A DNA stretch of 64,000 nt from an uncultured bacterium (GCA_905214795.1 CAJMNM010000014.1:6140-70139), one strand, 5' to 3'. Positions 54,201-63,239 are shown, counted from the stretch's first letter. Notes: generated by a model from the sequence alone, not told the origin. Numbers and translations are program-made.

Positions 54201-55810
54201 TGACTATCGAGAATGAAAATAAATATACCGGAAAAACCACACTTGAAGGTGGAACTACTGTTGTCACAACGATGGCAAATGACATTACTCCATATGGCGC
54301 TTTTGGTGTATTTACCACGGAAAAAAATAAAATAGAACTGAAAAATGGTGCAGTATTGAGAAATCTGTCTGCAGTCAGCAATTCAACACCGATTACTATC
54401 GGTGAAGGTGGAGGAGAACTGAACTGTAGTGCTGATTTTGAAATGAAAGGTGAATTTACAGGTACCACACTGACAAAATCTGGTAGCGGAACATTGACAT
54501 TGTTGAATAGCAGTAATGATTTGAAATCGACGATATTGGAAAACGGAACAATTGCAGCCGGAGTGGACAATGTCAGATTAGGAGACACCTTGATTATGAA
54601 AGGTGGAATTTATCGTGATTGCGATAACATGTATACTTACAGTTCAAACTCAAATAATTTTTATGTGGAGAAGCGTAAGACAGCTACATTTTATGCCGAT
54701 TCACGCTGTACTTATATCGGTCGTCTATACGGCGAAGGAACCTTGAAAGTGAATGTCCCGTATGTCCGTACGCAGTTTCAAGGTGACTGGTCGGCTTTTG
54801 AAGGCACAATAGAGCCGATAAATAAAACCTATGGTTTGACATTGGATAATGGTTTCGGTTTACCGAAAGCTACATTAAATATTCCGGCAGGGTATACTGT
54901 GACAAATTCAGGTAAATCGTTTACGATTGGCAAACTGACCGGTAATGGCTCTTTGGGAGAGTTACCGCCGTTTTCAAGTTCGGGGGTAAATACATGGAAA
55001 GTCGGCTCGCTAAATGAGAAATTTACGTTTGCCGGTACAATTGTCGGTTCGGGTACTAATTTTGAAAAGGTGGGAACCGGAGAAATGTTTGTTACAGGAT
55101 ATAGCACATTTGGTGGAACATGCAAGGTTTCAGAAGGAAGCCTGATTTTGAATAAAACGAATGCAGATTATGCAATGTTGGGTTCTGGTGCTCTGACGGT
55201 AGCTTCTGGCGCAATGTTGGCTGGAGGCGGTAAACTTGGAAATTCTTCTGTGTCTGTGTCTAATGGCGGAACACTTCGTCCGGGTGTATCAGAAACATCT
55301 TTTTCCGGAATTCTGGATTTCAGTTCCAAGAATGTGACAATAAGCAGTGGGGCTACATTGCAGTTCTATATTTACAGTAAATCGTCTTATACTCATCTCG
55401 CTTCTATAGGAACCTTGAATTTAAGAGGCAAACTGAAAGTCTTATTACGTGAAGGTGTGCAATTAGCTGTTGGCGATGAATTTCAGTTATGGGAGGCAGA
55501 AACAACAAGGCTGTCTGATTTGTTGGAATTTGAGTTGTCAGCTCCCGGCGACGGTTTGGAGTGGGATAAATATTCATTAGATAAAGGTATTCTTCGTGTG
55601 GTAAAGGCTACAGGTGTAACGGAAATGACATCAGAGACTCCTTTGAGATGCATGGTATATACAATGGGAGGAGCTTTGGTCGGTACTTTGGAATGTGTTC
55701 CGGAGAGCCTTAGATATATGATGAAGAATCAAGGTTATAAATCGGGAACTTATACCGTAAAATGGTATAAGGATAATGAAGTTTTTACAGAAAAGGTTAT
55801 TTTGAATTAA
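51284..55810 (+). CDS. PL11 rhamnogalacturonan lyase fused to autotransporter-type beta repeats
   Basis: 1508 residues with a signal peptide ending near VKAQ. Residues about 22-625 are a PL11 lyase that cleaves the rhamnogalacturonan I backbone by beta-elimination: MEQLDRGIVAVKTASGVYVG, Ca-binding propeller loops DLDGDGQFEIIV, DWDGDGKAEVLM and DVDWDGRDEIVYG, and HGDAQHCSDLDPYRKGQEIFA. The remaining ~880 residues carry repeated G-x-G-x-L-T-x-x-x-x-x-x-Y-x-G-x-T-x-x-x-x-G units (GEGILTFGGNQTYSGGTDLW, AGKGMLTIENENKYTGKTTL, SGSGTLTLLNSSNDLKST), the autotransporter-associated beta-strand (PATR) pattern. A T9SS-like tail (YTMGGALVGTLE, KSGTYTVKWYKD) ends it. PL11 enzymes are usually 600-650 residues, so the repeat half is a large extension. 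Confidence 0.93.
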   Translation: MKRKSLLFVLLLCGLASVKAQRPMEQLDRGIVAVKTASGVYVGWRMDGTEYYDTQYNLYRDGVKVNDTPLNVSNYLDTNGTVSSTYTVRPVFRGVEQEACEPVAVWNQQYLSIPMGKIYSRRGTDITKDYKLNDASAADLDGDGQFEIIVKRIYGPDGLFEVANDSAFCYFEAYKMDGTKLWSIDCGPNLISSGHVETNIVAYDWDGDGKAEVLMRAADGTIVHGADGDQVIGSLSKNYRNMISHSANMTYATAGDEFLLYMEGATAKLYNQREFPLKRFESGETDLNKAWGDGYGHRSNKFFFGAPFLDGRKPSIYLGRGIYTRHKMIAYDVNPETHELTERWRWNCNTGGPWYGQGYHNYGIADVDWDGRDEIVYGSMVIDDNGKGLSTTGLGHGDAQHCSDLDPYRKGQEIFACNENAQGANYRDATTSKIYYQHKLGRDCGRAMAGNFTDQYMGSQMTAVGMGLLSSVTSDVVTNSFTGITQDFRIYWDGDLCEESLDGAGTEGPAAIYKYGQSDAIFTATGTKLNNWTKNTPSLQADLFGDWREEIVVRSEDNQSLRIYTTTDVTPWRNYTLLHDMQYRQAVVWQMCGYNQPPHVSYFLGKTEGITMAPPPLMTNGREEVTDAITAAQNDKHVLLANTEGGTVNIENGVAPYILTVNAFSHTEGHDDNDNITTAYSTYTLTGGSMTGDMRLVKQGEGILTFGGNQTYSGGTDLWAGVTNFNGSLPESRVWMNRFAELNASAEFGKAIQMEYGAVLRAGGANQKGEIKVDSLIMNFGAIAEFDIYAEDFSADKIIVNKALVLRTINRQDAPQYRQPVFRFVAHCKTGETKMTPGKYELMDVTEINGDVSNILIEGLDGLRCHIEADEAHVYLVIENLRAAATIYWTGSTENNNWDLASTKNFKLNGEEDFFVTDDKVVFDDAATVFTVNLTESVMPSEVCFQAEKDYTIKGAGALDGDMNLTKAGKGMLTIENENKYTGKTTLEGGTTVVTTMANDITPYGAFGVFTTEKNKIELKNGAVLRNLSAVSNSTPITIGEGGGELNCSADFEMKGEFTGTTLTKSGSGTLTLLNSSNDLKSTILENGTIAAGVDNVRLGDTLIMKGGIYRDCDNMYTYSSNSNNFYVEKRKTATFYADSRCTYIGRLYGEGTLKVNVPYVRTQFQGDWSAFEGTIEPINKTYGLTLDNGFGLPKATLNIPAGYTVTNSGKSFTIGKLTGNGSLGELPPFSSSGVNTWKVGSLNEKFTFAGTIVGSGTNFEKVGTGEMFVTGYSTFGGTCKVSEGSLILNKTNADYAMLGSGALTVASGAMLAGGGKLGNSSVSVSNGGTLRPGVSETSFSGILDFSSKNVTISSGATLQFYIYSKSSYTHLASIGTLNLRGKLKVLLREGVQLAVGDEFQLWEAETTRLSDLLEFELSAPGDGLEWDKYSLDKGILRVVKATGVTEMTSETPLRCMVYTMGGALVGTLECVPESLRYMMKNQGYKSGTYTVKWYKDNEVFTEKVILN

Positions 55811-55949
55811 TTCGAGGACTAGAAAAGTTTCTCTTATGTTAAAGATTGACAGGCCTTTAATGGTGTTTGATGGAACGCGGATTTAATCATTTAACTTTTA
55901 TTTCGAAAAATAGTTTGTATTGATTACAACTTTATAAAGAAAATAATAC

Positions 55950-55957
55950 TATCTTTG
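55950..55957 (+). promoter_or_regulatory. -7 element for rubrerythrin
   Basis: TATCTTTG, 57 nt before the ATG; no convincing -33 element. Confidence 0.5.
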
Positions 55958-56014
55958 TTGGCAGATAGATGAATTATTATAGGGGAAATCAATAACTTTT
56001 AAAAAACAAACGTT

Positions 56015-56593
56015 ATGGGAAAGAGTATTAAAGGAACAAGAACAGAGAAGAATCTGATGACTTCATTTGCTGGTGAATCACAAGCCAGAATGCGTTATAC
56101 ATATTTTGCCAGCGTGGCAAAGAAGGAAGGATATGAACAGATCTCAGCAATTTTCCTTGAAACAGCTGAACAGGAAAAAGAACATGCTAAAAAGATGTTC
56201 AAATGGCTTGAAGGAGGAATGGTTGAGATTACTGCCAGCTATCCGGCCGGAACAATTTCTACAACAGCAGAAAATTTAAAAGCCGCTGCCGCTGGAGAAA
56301 ATGAAGAGTGGTCTGCTGATTATCCGATGTTTGCCCGTATAGCTGATGAAGAAGGATTTCCTGAGATTGCAGCTATGTATCGTATGATTTCAGTGGCAGA
56401 GAAAGGACATGAAGAACGTTATCGTGCATTTTTGAAGAATATTGAGGAGGGACATGTCTTCAAGAAAGAGGAGGAAACTGTTTGGCAATGTCGCAATTGT
56501 GGATATATCCATGTTGGAAAAGAAGCTCCTCAAGTTTGTCCGGCTTGTCAACATCCACAAGCTTATTTTGAAGTTAAGAAGGAGAATTATTAA
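56015..56593 (+). CDS. rbr: Rubrerythrin
   Basis: 192 residues, the normal length. An N-terminal ferritin-like four-helix domain holds the di-iron Glu/His ligands (FAGESQARMRYTYFA, ETAEQEKEHAKKM, ISVAEKGHEERY). The C-terminal rubredoxin-like domain has two Cys pairs, CRNCGY and CPAC. Rubrerythrin reduces hydrogen peroxide in anaerobes. It stands alone and is followed by a terminator. Confidence 0.97.
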   Translation: MGKSIKGTRTEKNLMTSFAGESQARMRYTYFASVAKKEGYEQISAIFLETAEQEKEHAKKMFKWLEGGMVEITASYPAGTISTTAENLKAAAAGENEEWSADYPMFARIADEEGFPEIAAMYRMISVAEKGHEERYRAFLKNIEEGHVFKKEEETVWQCRNCGYIHVGKEAPQVCPACQHPQAYFEVKKENY

Positions 56594-56639
56594 TGTATGA
56601 GTCCTACATTTTTAATGTAGGGGTAAATTCAGATAAAAT

Positions 56640-56696
56640 CAGGTCTTTTCTTATGCTGGAGATTGTTCCGGGATATAGAGGAAAGGCCTGATTTTT
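56640..56696 (+). terminator. Terminator of rubrerythrin
   Basis: CAGGTCTTTTC (56640-56650) pairs with GGAAAGGCCTG (56680-56690), 11 pairs with two G-T and a long loop, then a run of five T. Confidence 0.7.
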
Positions 56697-56721
56697 GTAT
56701 AATGATAAAAAACAATATAAA

Positions 56722-57222
56722 ATGATAACAATATATTTAATGCGTCATGGAGAAACAGAGGAGAATGCTAAAGGTATTTTTCAAGGACAGAATCCCGGCA
56801 AGTTAAGTGATAAGGGTAAAATGCAGGCCAGAATGATGCATGCGAAAGTAGCGGCGCTTAACTTTGATGCTGTATTATGCAGTGATTTGCAACGTTGTAG
56901 AGATACAGCAGCTATTGTTTTGGAAAATACAGGATTTGTGCCTTTTTATACACCCCTTTTAAGAGAAAGAGACATGGGAAATCTGGTTGGTAAACCTATT
57001 GCCGGAGCACAGTTTGACAAGACTGTAGAGAATGCCGGACAAGTACGTCAAAGAATTAACCTGTTTGTGAATGAGATAAAGAAAGAGTATTCAGGTAAAA
57101 CTTTGCTGGTGATTAGTCATGGCTATTTTTGTCGACTCTTTCAGGCATTTATTGAGAAAAAGAGAGCAGAGGATGTTGTTGGTTTGGAGAATTGTGAGAT
57201 ACGTAAAATAGAGTTGGACTGA
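56722..57222 (+). CDS. Histidine phosphatase (phosphoglycerate-mutase-like) family protein
   Basis: About 166 residues from MITIYLMRHGETEENAKGIF; an earlier in-frame TTG at 56695 lies in the rubrerythrin terminator and is rejected. The RHGE motif holds the phosphorylated His; the second conserved His is in VISHGYF, and SDLQRCRDTA is typical. Substrate is not determinable; some members act in cofactor or carbohydrate phosphate metabolism. Confidence 0.9.
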   Translation: MITIYLMRHGETEENAKGIFQGQNPGKLSDKGKMQARMMHAKVAALNFDAVLCSDLQRCRDTAAIVLENTGFVPFYTPLLRERDMGNLVGKPIAGAQFDKTVENAGQVRQRINLFVNEIKKEYSGKTLLVISHGYFCRLFQAFIEKKRAEDVVGLENCEIRKIELD

Positions 57223-57338
57223 CGGAAAAATTTGTTCTGTTGATGTAACGATGTGGTGTGTTGTCACAGAGTGATACCATCTTATGATGCTAGCTATATA
57301 AATTCCGCATGAGAATGGTGGAGATGTTGTTCTGAATT

Positions 57339-57665
57339 TTATTTACAACAGTCTCCTTTTTTGCATATTGGCTGACCTAGAAAATCAGCAAACATAGTTT
57401 TAGCTAGATTCCAGTTGGTTTTGTTGATACAGTATTTTACTTTTGGAACTTCTATTTCGCCTTGTATCAGTCCTGCATTTTTGAGTTCTTTCAGATGTTG
57501 TGATACAGTAGCTTTTGCAATTGGTAATTCTTCGTGAATATCACCAAAATAACAACTCTCCTGACTAGCTAAAAATTGAAGTATTGCTATGCGGGCAGGG
57601 TGTCCCATGGCTTTGGCAAAGCGTGCTATCTGTACTTGTTCGTCCGTGTATTTTTTATTAAGCAT
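57339..57665 (-). CDS. ArsR-family winged-helix regulator
   Basis: 108 residues from MLNKKYTDEQVQIARFAKAM; an upstream in-frame Met (57719) is less likely. The HTH_5 domain reads AMGHPARIAILQFLA and LPIAKATVSQHLKELKNAGL (recognition helix), then the wing VPKVKYCINK. Cys residues occur in ESCYFG, in KYC and in a C-terminal GQPICKKGDCCK cluster, so metal, redox or sulfide sensing is plausible. It lies 82 bases downstream of the STN-TonB receptor on the same strand. Confidence 0.87.
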   Translation of the reverse strand: MLNKKYTDEQVQIARFAKAMGHPARIAILQFLASQESCYFGDIHEELPIAKATVSQHLKELKNAGLIQGEIEVPKVKYCINKTNWNLAKTMFADFLGQPICKKGDCCK

Positions 57666-57747
57666 ACAATACTTTATTAAAAAGTTCGCAAACATACAAA
57701 CATCTGACCGCTTTTGCAAATCAATTCACAATATTTTTTGTGACAAT

Positions 57748-60168
57748 TTAGAATTTAAAACTTATGGCTGCGTATGGCAGACATTGTCTTTGGAAATTAA
57801 TGAAATAAAAATTCTGAATATCTTCTTCCGGAGGATTTCCTACAATATTGTATAGTCCTAAACGGAATGCTAAAATAGATTTCTTAAAAGTACGCTGATA
57901 GCCATAGCCTGCGTCAATCCTATATACGGCAGATTCTCTGAAACTGCGGAACTGTTCTTCAGGAATGACATCCATGTCATAATCTAAATCCATAATTTTA
58001 CCCGAACGGAATTCTCCGCCGATGGAAATGGAAGAGTGTTTGGTAAAGCGATAACTTATTGCCGCTGCAAATGCATGCGGTATATCGTATAAAGAGGGTA
58101 GCTTTCCGAGTTGACGTAAATCGGGGAACCATTCTTTGCTACGGATATAGGCATACGATGCTTGCAGACTTACCCGTTTCCATGTATTGGTAATGTATGC
58201 CTTTGCACCATAGCTGTGTCCATTTCCGCTCATGATATATTTTTCCCATTGGTTGTCTGTTGGATAAGCTTCAGGACGTAGGGCAAGCACATGACGGCGC
58301 GTTTTATAGAAAGCAGATGCTTCGATGTATCCTTTTTGAAGAAAATGTTTCCAGCCTATTTCGTAGTGTTCTGATGAACGAGGATGAAATCTTTCGATGC
58401 TAGGCATACGAAAGTCTGTAGGCAGGGCGAAATAGTTCAGACAAATATAATGATAAAACTGTTCCATTCTGGAGGCTCCGGTATAGAGCAGATCATTTCC
58501 GGATATGGCATATTTTAAGGATATTCGTGGTTGTATGCTGTGGTGTTTGGTGTAATGATCCGGAGCGTATAAGACATAATTTATACCAATCTCAGCAGAT
58601 AGTTTTGAGTTTATTCTTATCAGATTATCATAGAAGATGGATAGCTGGGTTATAGGTTCTTTTTTGTTCATTAATGTGTCGCCGAATACAGCCATCTTAT
58701 AGTTTTCCCGTGCAAACCTGATACCCCAGCTGGCATGAAAAACAGGGTCTGGTTGGCATGAAAGTGTTGTGGTGACGTAGGTGGAACGAATGCCGCTTTC
58801 TAGAAATTTTGTGTCTTCCAGTTCTAAAATGTTTTCCAGCGCTTTATTGGAATAGGCTGTATAGGCAATGGTTGAAGACAGTGTGAGATTTTTGCCGATG
58901 AGAGTCTGAATGCCTAACTGGTACAACTGATTTTTCCAGTGCATAATGGTTTGGTTAACATGTTTTTCAATGGGATAATGATAATCGTCATCAGCATGAT
59001 ATGCCATAAATTGAATGGATGTGACGGGAGTTACGTCAAATGACAGTTTGGCCTGATAGTCCGAATAGGAATGATTCATGCGTAAATCGTCGTTTACAAG
59101 TTCATCGAAAAAATCAAGCCAACTTCGGCGGATGCCGACAAGATATGAAAATTTGTTTTTTATAATAGGGCCTTCTAGCATCATGGAGGCAGCAGGCATA
59201 TCAATAGAAAGTGTACGTTGATGTTCCTGTTTATTGCCCTCTTTCATACGGATATCTGTTACAGATGAAAGTCTCCCTTCATATTGAGTTGGGAAAAAAT
59301 TACGGTGAAAGGTGACACTTTTTATTGCATCACCGTTGAAAGGCGACATCATGGTGTTCATATGTCCATAATGATAGAGTGGGGTTCCGTCGACGAGTAA
59401 CAGGTTTTCGTCATCTCCTCCGCCGTTGACCTGAAAATGTACTCCCATTGGAGCGCCAATGACGCCTGGTAGAATATTCATCTGTGAGAACAGATTGGTG
59501 TTGGTGTATGTCAGTTTGTTGCTTGGTTGTGATTCATCCAATTCCATTATGTTAGGACATGAGCGTACGGTTGCTTCTTTTAATTCAATGGATATGGGAT
59601 GCATGATTACTTTTAAAAATTGATTCTGGAAAACGCCAATCTGATGTTCGTAGGGTTGATAGCCAAGATAATGAACACGGATATTGTATTCACCTTCAAG
59701 TATGTGCAGTCTGAACGTACCGTGTTCGGCAATTGCGGTATAAGTTTGACCGGTATGTATTTCTTTAAGGAGAATGTAAGATTCTAATAGTTTTTCTTTG
59801 CTTTCGTCTTCACAGATACAGCCTTCTATTGTATATTCTTTACGTGGTGTAACTTGTAGTAATATTTGTCGTGAAGGAGTTTCTTGTATGTTCAGTTTGA
59901 AATCTTTAAGTAGAATTGTGAGAAATTGGGCGACAGTTACTTGTCCTGTTTCATATAACGTATAGTTGCGGTCCATATCAAGGACCGACGTATTATAGGA
60001 TAATTGTAGGTTGCCTTTCTGTTCCAACCATTGGAACCACTGACGTAGTGAAGCCCGTCCTGATTGTGTGCTGATAAGAGTCTGACAACAAGAAAAATCC
60101 GGCTGTCCCCATAAAGGGAACAACCAGAAGCAGAGTAGTCCTATTAAGCTATACAGTTTCAGATTCAT
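57748..60168 (-). CDS. STN-domain TonB-dependent transducer/receptor
   Basis: 806 residues. After the signal peptide, an STN secretin/TonB short N-terminal domain (about 30-110: WLEQKGNLQLSYNTSVLDMD, LTILLKDFKLNIQETPS) and a CarboxypepD_reg domain (about 113-190) lead into a plug (NGGGDDENLLLVDGTPLYHY, FHRNFFPTQYEGRLSSVTDI) and barrel ending ISFKF. The STN domain is expected to contact the FecR anti-sigma encoded just upstream; the start overlaps its stop by four bases. This is a FecA-type signalling receptor: ligand uptake triggers its own sigma factor. No SusD gene is present and the ligand is unknown. Confidence 0.92.
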   Translation of the reverse strand: MNLKLYSLIGLLCFWLFPLWGQPDFSCCQTLISTQSGRASLRQWFQWLEQKGNLQLSYNTSVLDMDRNYTLYETGQVTVAQFLTILLKDFKLNIQETPSRQILLQVTPRKEYTIEGCICEDESKEKLLESYILLKEIHTGQTYTAIAEHGTFRLHILEGEYNIRVHYLGYQPYEHQIGVFQNQFLKVIMHPISIELKEATVRSCPNIMELDESQPSNKLTYTNTNLFSQMNILPGVIGAPMGVHFQVNGGGDDENLLLVDGTPLYHYGHMNTMMSPFNGDAIKSVTFHRNFFPTQYEGRLSSVTDIRMKEGNKQEHQRTLSIDMPAASMMLEGPIIKNKFSYLVGIRRSWLDFFDELVNDDLRMNHSYSDYQAKLSFDVTPVTSIQFMAYHADDDYHYPIEKHVNQTIMHWKNQLYQLGIQTLIGKNLTLSSTIAYTAYSNKALENILELEDTKFLESGIRSTYVTTTLSCQPDPVFHASWGIRFARENYKMAVFGDTLMNKKEPITQLSIFYDNLIRINSKLSAEIGINYVLYAPDHYTKHHSIQPRISLKYAISGNDLLYTGASRMEQFYHYICLNYFALPTDFRMPSIERFHPRSSEHYEIGWKHFLQKGYIEASAFYKTRRHVLALRPEAYPTDNQWEKYIMSGNGHSYGAKAYITNTWKRVSLQASYAYIRSKEWFPDLRQLGKLPSLYDIPHAFAAAISYRFTKHSSISIGGEFRSGKIMDLDYDMDVIPEEQFRSFRESAVYRIDAGYGYQRTFKKSILAFRLGLYNIVGNPPEEDIQNFYFINFQRQCLPYAAISFKF

Positions 60169-61142
60169 GGATTGTTCTTGTCAAAAAGTCTGTAGTGCAT
60201 AGAATCTGTCTGTTCGTAATGACATTGACATAAGAATGCGATTTCTTTAATGGCCTCTTGTGGTTGAGTCAGATCCAAACGAGCCGTAATTGCATTGAAT
60301 CGTACGTTTTGGTCGATTTCGATTTCAATACCGGAGACTTCTTTTATTTGTGATATTACGTTTTCTATTGATTCCTCTTTGAATACCAAAATCTGATTTA
60401 TAAAGCCGAAAACAGCATCTGTATTAGTAATTCTTTCCTTTTGAATTTTGTTTCCTGTAAAGCTTACCTGTTCGTTTTGCAGGAGTTCAACCGATGTGTC
60501 TTCGGATGTTACTTTAACATGTCCGGTTCTGACTTGTACCGTAGTTGAATTATTCTGATAGGCATCAACAATAAATGATGTTCCCAGGACTTCAACGTTG
60601 ACGTTATTAGCATTGACTCTAAATTTTCTGCCATTTGCTTTTTTAATTTCAAAAAAGGCTTTTCCATTGAGTTCTACTTTCCTGTCTTGGTGTGATTGCG
60701 CAATCAGACATTTAATTTCAGATTTCGGGAATAGAGTAACCTTAGAACTGTCTGGTAACAAATGGTTTTCAATTTGATTGGTCCGGTTGGCAATAAAAAT
60801 AGTGTTTTCAGAGTCAGATGTCTTGAACAGTATTTGTGTTCCCAACCAGACAAGAATCACAGATGCAGCTACAGCTGTGACAAGTGTCCATATGTGCATA
60901 TGGCGGTGTCGTTGTTCTGATAATAGTGGCGAAATTTTGTCCCATGCACGTTGAGCATCAAATGTATGATTTTCATGCAGACTGTTCTCTGTATAGTTTA
61001 TTAACGACTTGATACGTTCAAAGTCTTCCGGGTTATTCTTAATCCAGTCATCGAGCTCTTTCTGTTGTTCATTTGTCATATACTCTTTGGCAAAGTATTT
61101 GCCTAAAAGTTCATCTATATAATCCTGATTCCTCATTTCCAT
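60165..61142 (-). CDS. FecR-type anti-sigma factor
   Basis: 325 residues. A cytoplasmic N-domain binds sigma; one transmembrane helix is near 80-102 (TLVTAVAASVILVWLGTQIL). The periplasmic FecR domain (about 115-225: LPDSSKVTLFPKSEIKC, EVLGTSFIVDAYQ) and DUF4974 end domain (about 245-315) follow. It overlaps the sigma gene by ten bases and the receptor gene by four. Confidence 0.95.
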   Translation of the reverse strand: MEMRNQDYIDELLGKYFAKEYMTNEQQKELDDWIKNNPEDFERIKSLINYTENSLHENHTFDAQRAWDKISPLLSEQRHRHMHIWTLVTAVAASVILVWLGTQILFKTSDSENTIFIANRTNQIENHLLPDSSKVTLFPKSEIKCLIAQSHQDRKVELNGKAFFEIKKANGRKFRVNANNVNVEVLGTSFIVDAYQNNSTTVQVRTGHVKVTSEDTSVELLQNEQVSFTGNKIQKERITNTDAVFGFINQILVFKEESIENVISQIKEVSGIEIEIDQNVRFNAITARLDLTQPQEAIKEIAFLCQCHYEQTDSMHYRLFDKNNP

Positions 61143-61702
61143 TTATTTATAAAAACATGCAATATTATGATGCTCAGTAAGAGATATAATGGATGTGACA
61201 TGGCATAAAGTCTCAGTAACTTCAGCGCTTTTCCCATTTGATTTTCTACCGTTTTTTCAGATATGTTTAACTGGTTGGCAATATCTTTATATTTCATAGC
61301 CTGCAGTTTGCTCATCAGAAAGATGGTTCTGCAACGCTCAGGAAGTATTTGTAGAATTTCCTGTAAATGATCTTCCGGATGTTTGCACGGTGTGTCTTCA
61401 ATATCATCGGAAAGATGAGTCTCATGATAAGACGCAGGTAATGTTTCTATTGATAGATTAAGCGTTTTTTTATCTTTACGGAGATAAGAAATACATCGAT
61501 TCCGGACACAACGAATCATATAAATATAAAATTCAGATTCAGGTAAAGCATCTTTTTGGCTATTCCATACAGAGATGAAAGTCTCTTGTACAATATCTTC
61601 GCTCGTCTCTGTCTCTGAAACATATCCACAGGCTATGCTGCATAACCTGGGATAATATTTCTTGAATCTGATTTCGAAAAGCGCTTTCCGGTCATTTTTC
61701 AT
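61133..61702 (-). CDS. ECF RNA polymerase sigma factor
   Basis: 189 residues. Region 2 contains TSEDIVQETFISVWN; region 4 is ERCRTIFLMSKLQAMKYKDI and IANQLNISEKTVENQMGKAL, with the helix-turn-helix. The last ~20 residues are a hydrophobic helix (YLLLSIIILHVFI), a feature of some Bacteroidetes sigma factors that may tether it to the membrane. It heads the sigma, anti-sigma, receptor operon. Confidence 0.95.
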   Translation of the reverse strand: MKNDRKALFEIRFKKYYPRLCSIACGYVSETETSEDIVQETFISVWNSQKDALPESEFYIYMIRCVRNRCISYLRKDKKTLNLSIETLPASYHETHLSDDIEDTPCKHPEDHLQEILQILPERCRTIFLMSKLQAMKYKDIANQLNISEKTVENQMGKALKLLRLYAMSHPLYLLLSIIILHVFINKWK

Positions 61703-61772
61703 GTTAAGGCCTGTATTTTAGAATGAAAATTACATTTTCAAATACTGTTTAGTATTGTTGTTTCGAATCATG

Positions 61773-62405
61773 TTAGAAACCAAGACTTATGCCGGCTGTG
61801 GCAAATCCTTTTGTACCAAATCCTGCTTCAACAAATCCTCCGATACGGTCATTGCCTACTCTTATTGCAATTGGATTGACCTGATAAGCAAAATCAGCAG
61901 AGAATGATGATTTTGATTTAGCCAGATTACGTCCTTCGGCAGTCAGTGCAGATTCTGAATGGCGTTTCATGTTTACACCGGCTGAGGCTGTTCCATACAA
62001 TTCTACTACACCGCGTCTGAAATAAGTGAACTCAGCTGTTGGTAATACTAAGAAGTTTAGTTCTTTTTCTTTCACTGATGGTGCCTTTTGTCCGGTATAT
62101 GCAAGTTTACTTGATACATGTGCAAATCCCAAATCACCTCCGACTTTGAAACGTTGAATGGTGTAGCGATATCCCAGACCAAATACGCCTAATACTTTTT
62201 CGTCTGTTCTTTTGCTGCCCAATATGGCGTCTGCAAATCCAGCACCAAAGATGTTGGTCATTGTCATCGGTGTACCGTCACTGATAGATATACGGATATC
62301 GTTTTTGTTCTCAGACGGAGTGAAGCGGCTGGACTTAGTCTGTGCTTGAACAGCATTAATACAAGTTGCAACACACAAAGATAAAATAATACTTCTGATT
62401 TTCAT
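61773..62405 (-). CDS. Small outer-membrane beta-barrel protein
   Basis: About 210 residues from MKIRSIILSLCVATCINAVQ (another in-frame Met eight codons earlier at 62429). A signal peptide ends near VQAQ. The mature protein alternates hydrophobic strands (VFGLGYRYTIQRFKVGGDLG, VELYGTASAGVNM, SFSADFAYQVNPIAIRV) and ends in ...AGISLGF with a terminal Phe, typical of outer-membrane barrels. No named family recognised. It is 70 bases upstream of the sigma gene on the same strand; shared transcription is possible. Confidence 0.72.
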   Translation of the reverse strand: MKIRSIILSLCVATCINAVQAQTKSSRFTPSENKNDIRISISDGTPMTMTNIFGAGFADAILGSKRTDEKVLGVFGLGYRYTIQRFKVGGDLGFAHVSSKLAYTGQKAPSVKEKELNFLVLPTAEFTYFRRGVVELYGTASAGVNMKRHSESALTAEGRNLAKSKSSFSADFAYQVNPIAIRVGNDRIGGFVEAGFGTKGFATAGISLGF

Positions 62406-62429
62406 AATCTTAAAATTTTTATTAGACAT

Positions 62430-63239
62430 TTATTTGTTAGGTTTAGTTCTCATTTCCTTTCCTTTTGTGCCCTTATAACGCACTGTCTATTAAAAACCCC
62501 TATGTCGTTTGATCGATAAAATTGTTTTTAACATCTGTTAGGAGAGTGAGATAAACCAGGAATTAAGAAACGTCTATTATTAATAAAAGACTTTTTCAAG
62601 ATTATATTAGAATAAATATTCTGTAACTACCTGTGTGTTAGTTTAGCAAATAGTGTTGACGGCTTTTATCTTGAAATAACTAAAAAGATATTTGAATAGT
62701 TTGGAGTATGGGAGGCATATTATCTGCCGATATTTGAAATTTTTCAATGTGTGTAAGTATAGTTTTTTGTTGACAATGCAGTAATATAATTTGTTGGTTT
62801 TGTTTGCGCAGTTCTGTTATGCCTTATAATTGTTTTACAAAAAAAAACTTTTGACAAGTATGTGCTGGTGTCAATTATTAAATAGATGTTGGTTTTTTTA
62901 TCTGCATATTTTTCTATATTTGCAAACGGTCTGATTAATATCGTATTGGAAGAGTTATCATTTGAAGGAGGCTAGTTCGGGTTACTGTTACTATTTTTTA
63001 GCAGTTATAAGTTGGTTCAAAGGCGATAGGACCAATATTTAACAATAGTCAATATGTATATTTTATTCAGTTCATTTCGTTGGTATCCTTGTTGTATGTG
63101 AATTTGCTGTTAATTTTATTAAGCTGTTATCCAATCTTCAGAGGTGTTTATATAGCTCTAGTATAGGCTGTATAAACAGCGTGAGCAAGATAATGCTAAG
63201 TAATGTGATGTGATTATGATAGAACGAAAGATTAATTTT
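62430..63239. other. 810-bp region without a recognisable gene
   Basis: AT-rich. It has a plus-strand TATATTTG at 62915-62922 (TTG at 62889-62891, spacer 23) with no good reading frame behind it; a small RNA is possible. No repeats, tRNA or riboswitch signature were seen. The frame at 63210-63416 is the complement of the next gene. Confidence 0.55.
62915..62922 (+). promoter_or_regulatory. Orphan -7 element
   Basis: TATATTTG on the + strand with a distant TTG 23 nt upstream; no ORF follows for more than 200 bases. Confidence 0.35.

Noticed and set aside
57748..60168. SusC of a SusCD polysaccharide-utilisation pair
   Set aside because: No SusD-like gene is adjacent, and the STN domain with sigma/FecR marks a signalling receptor.
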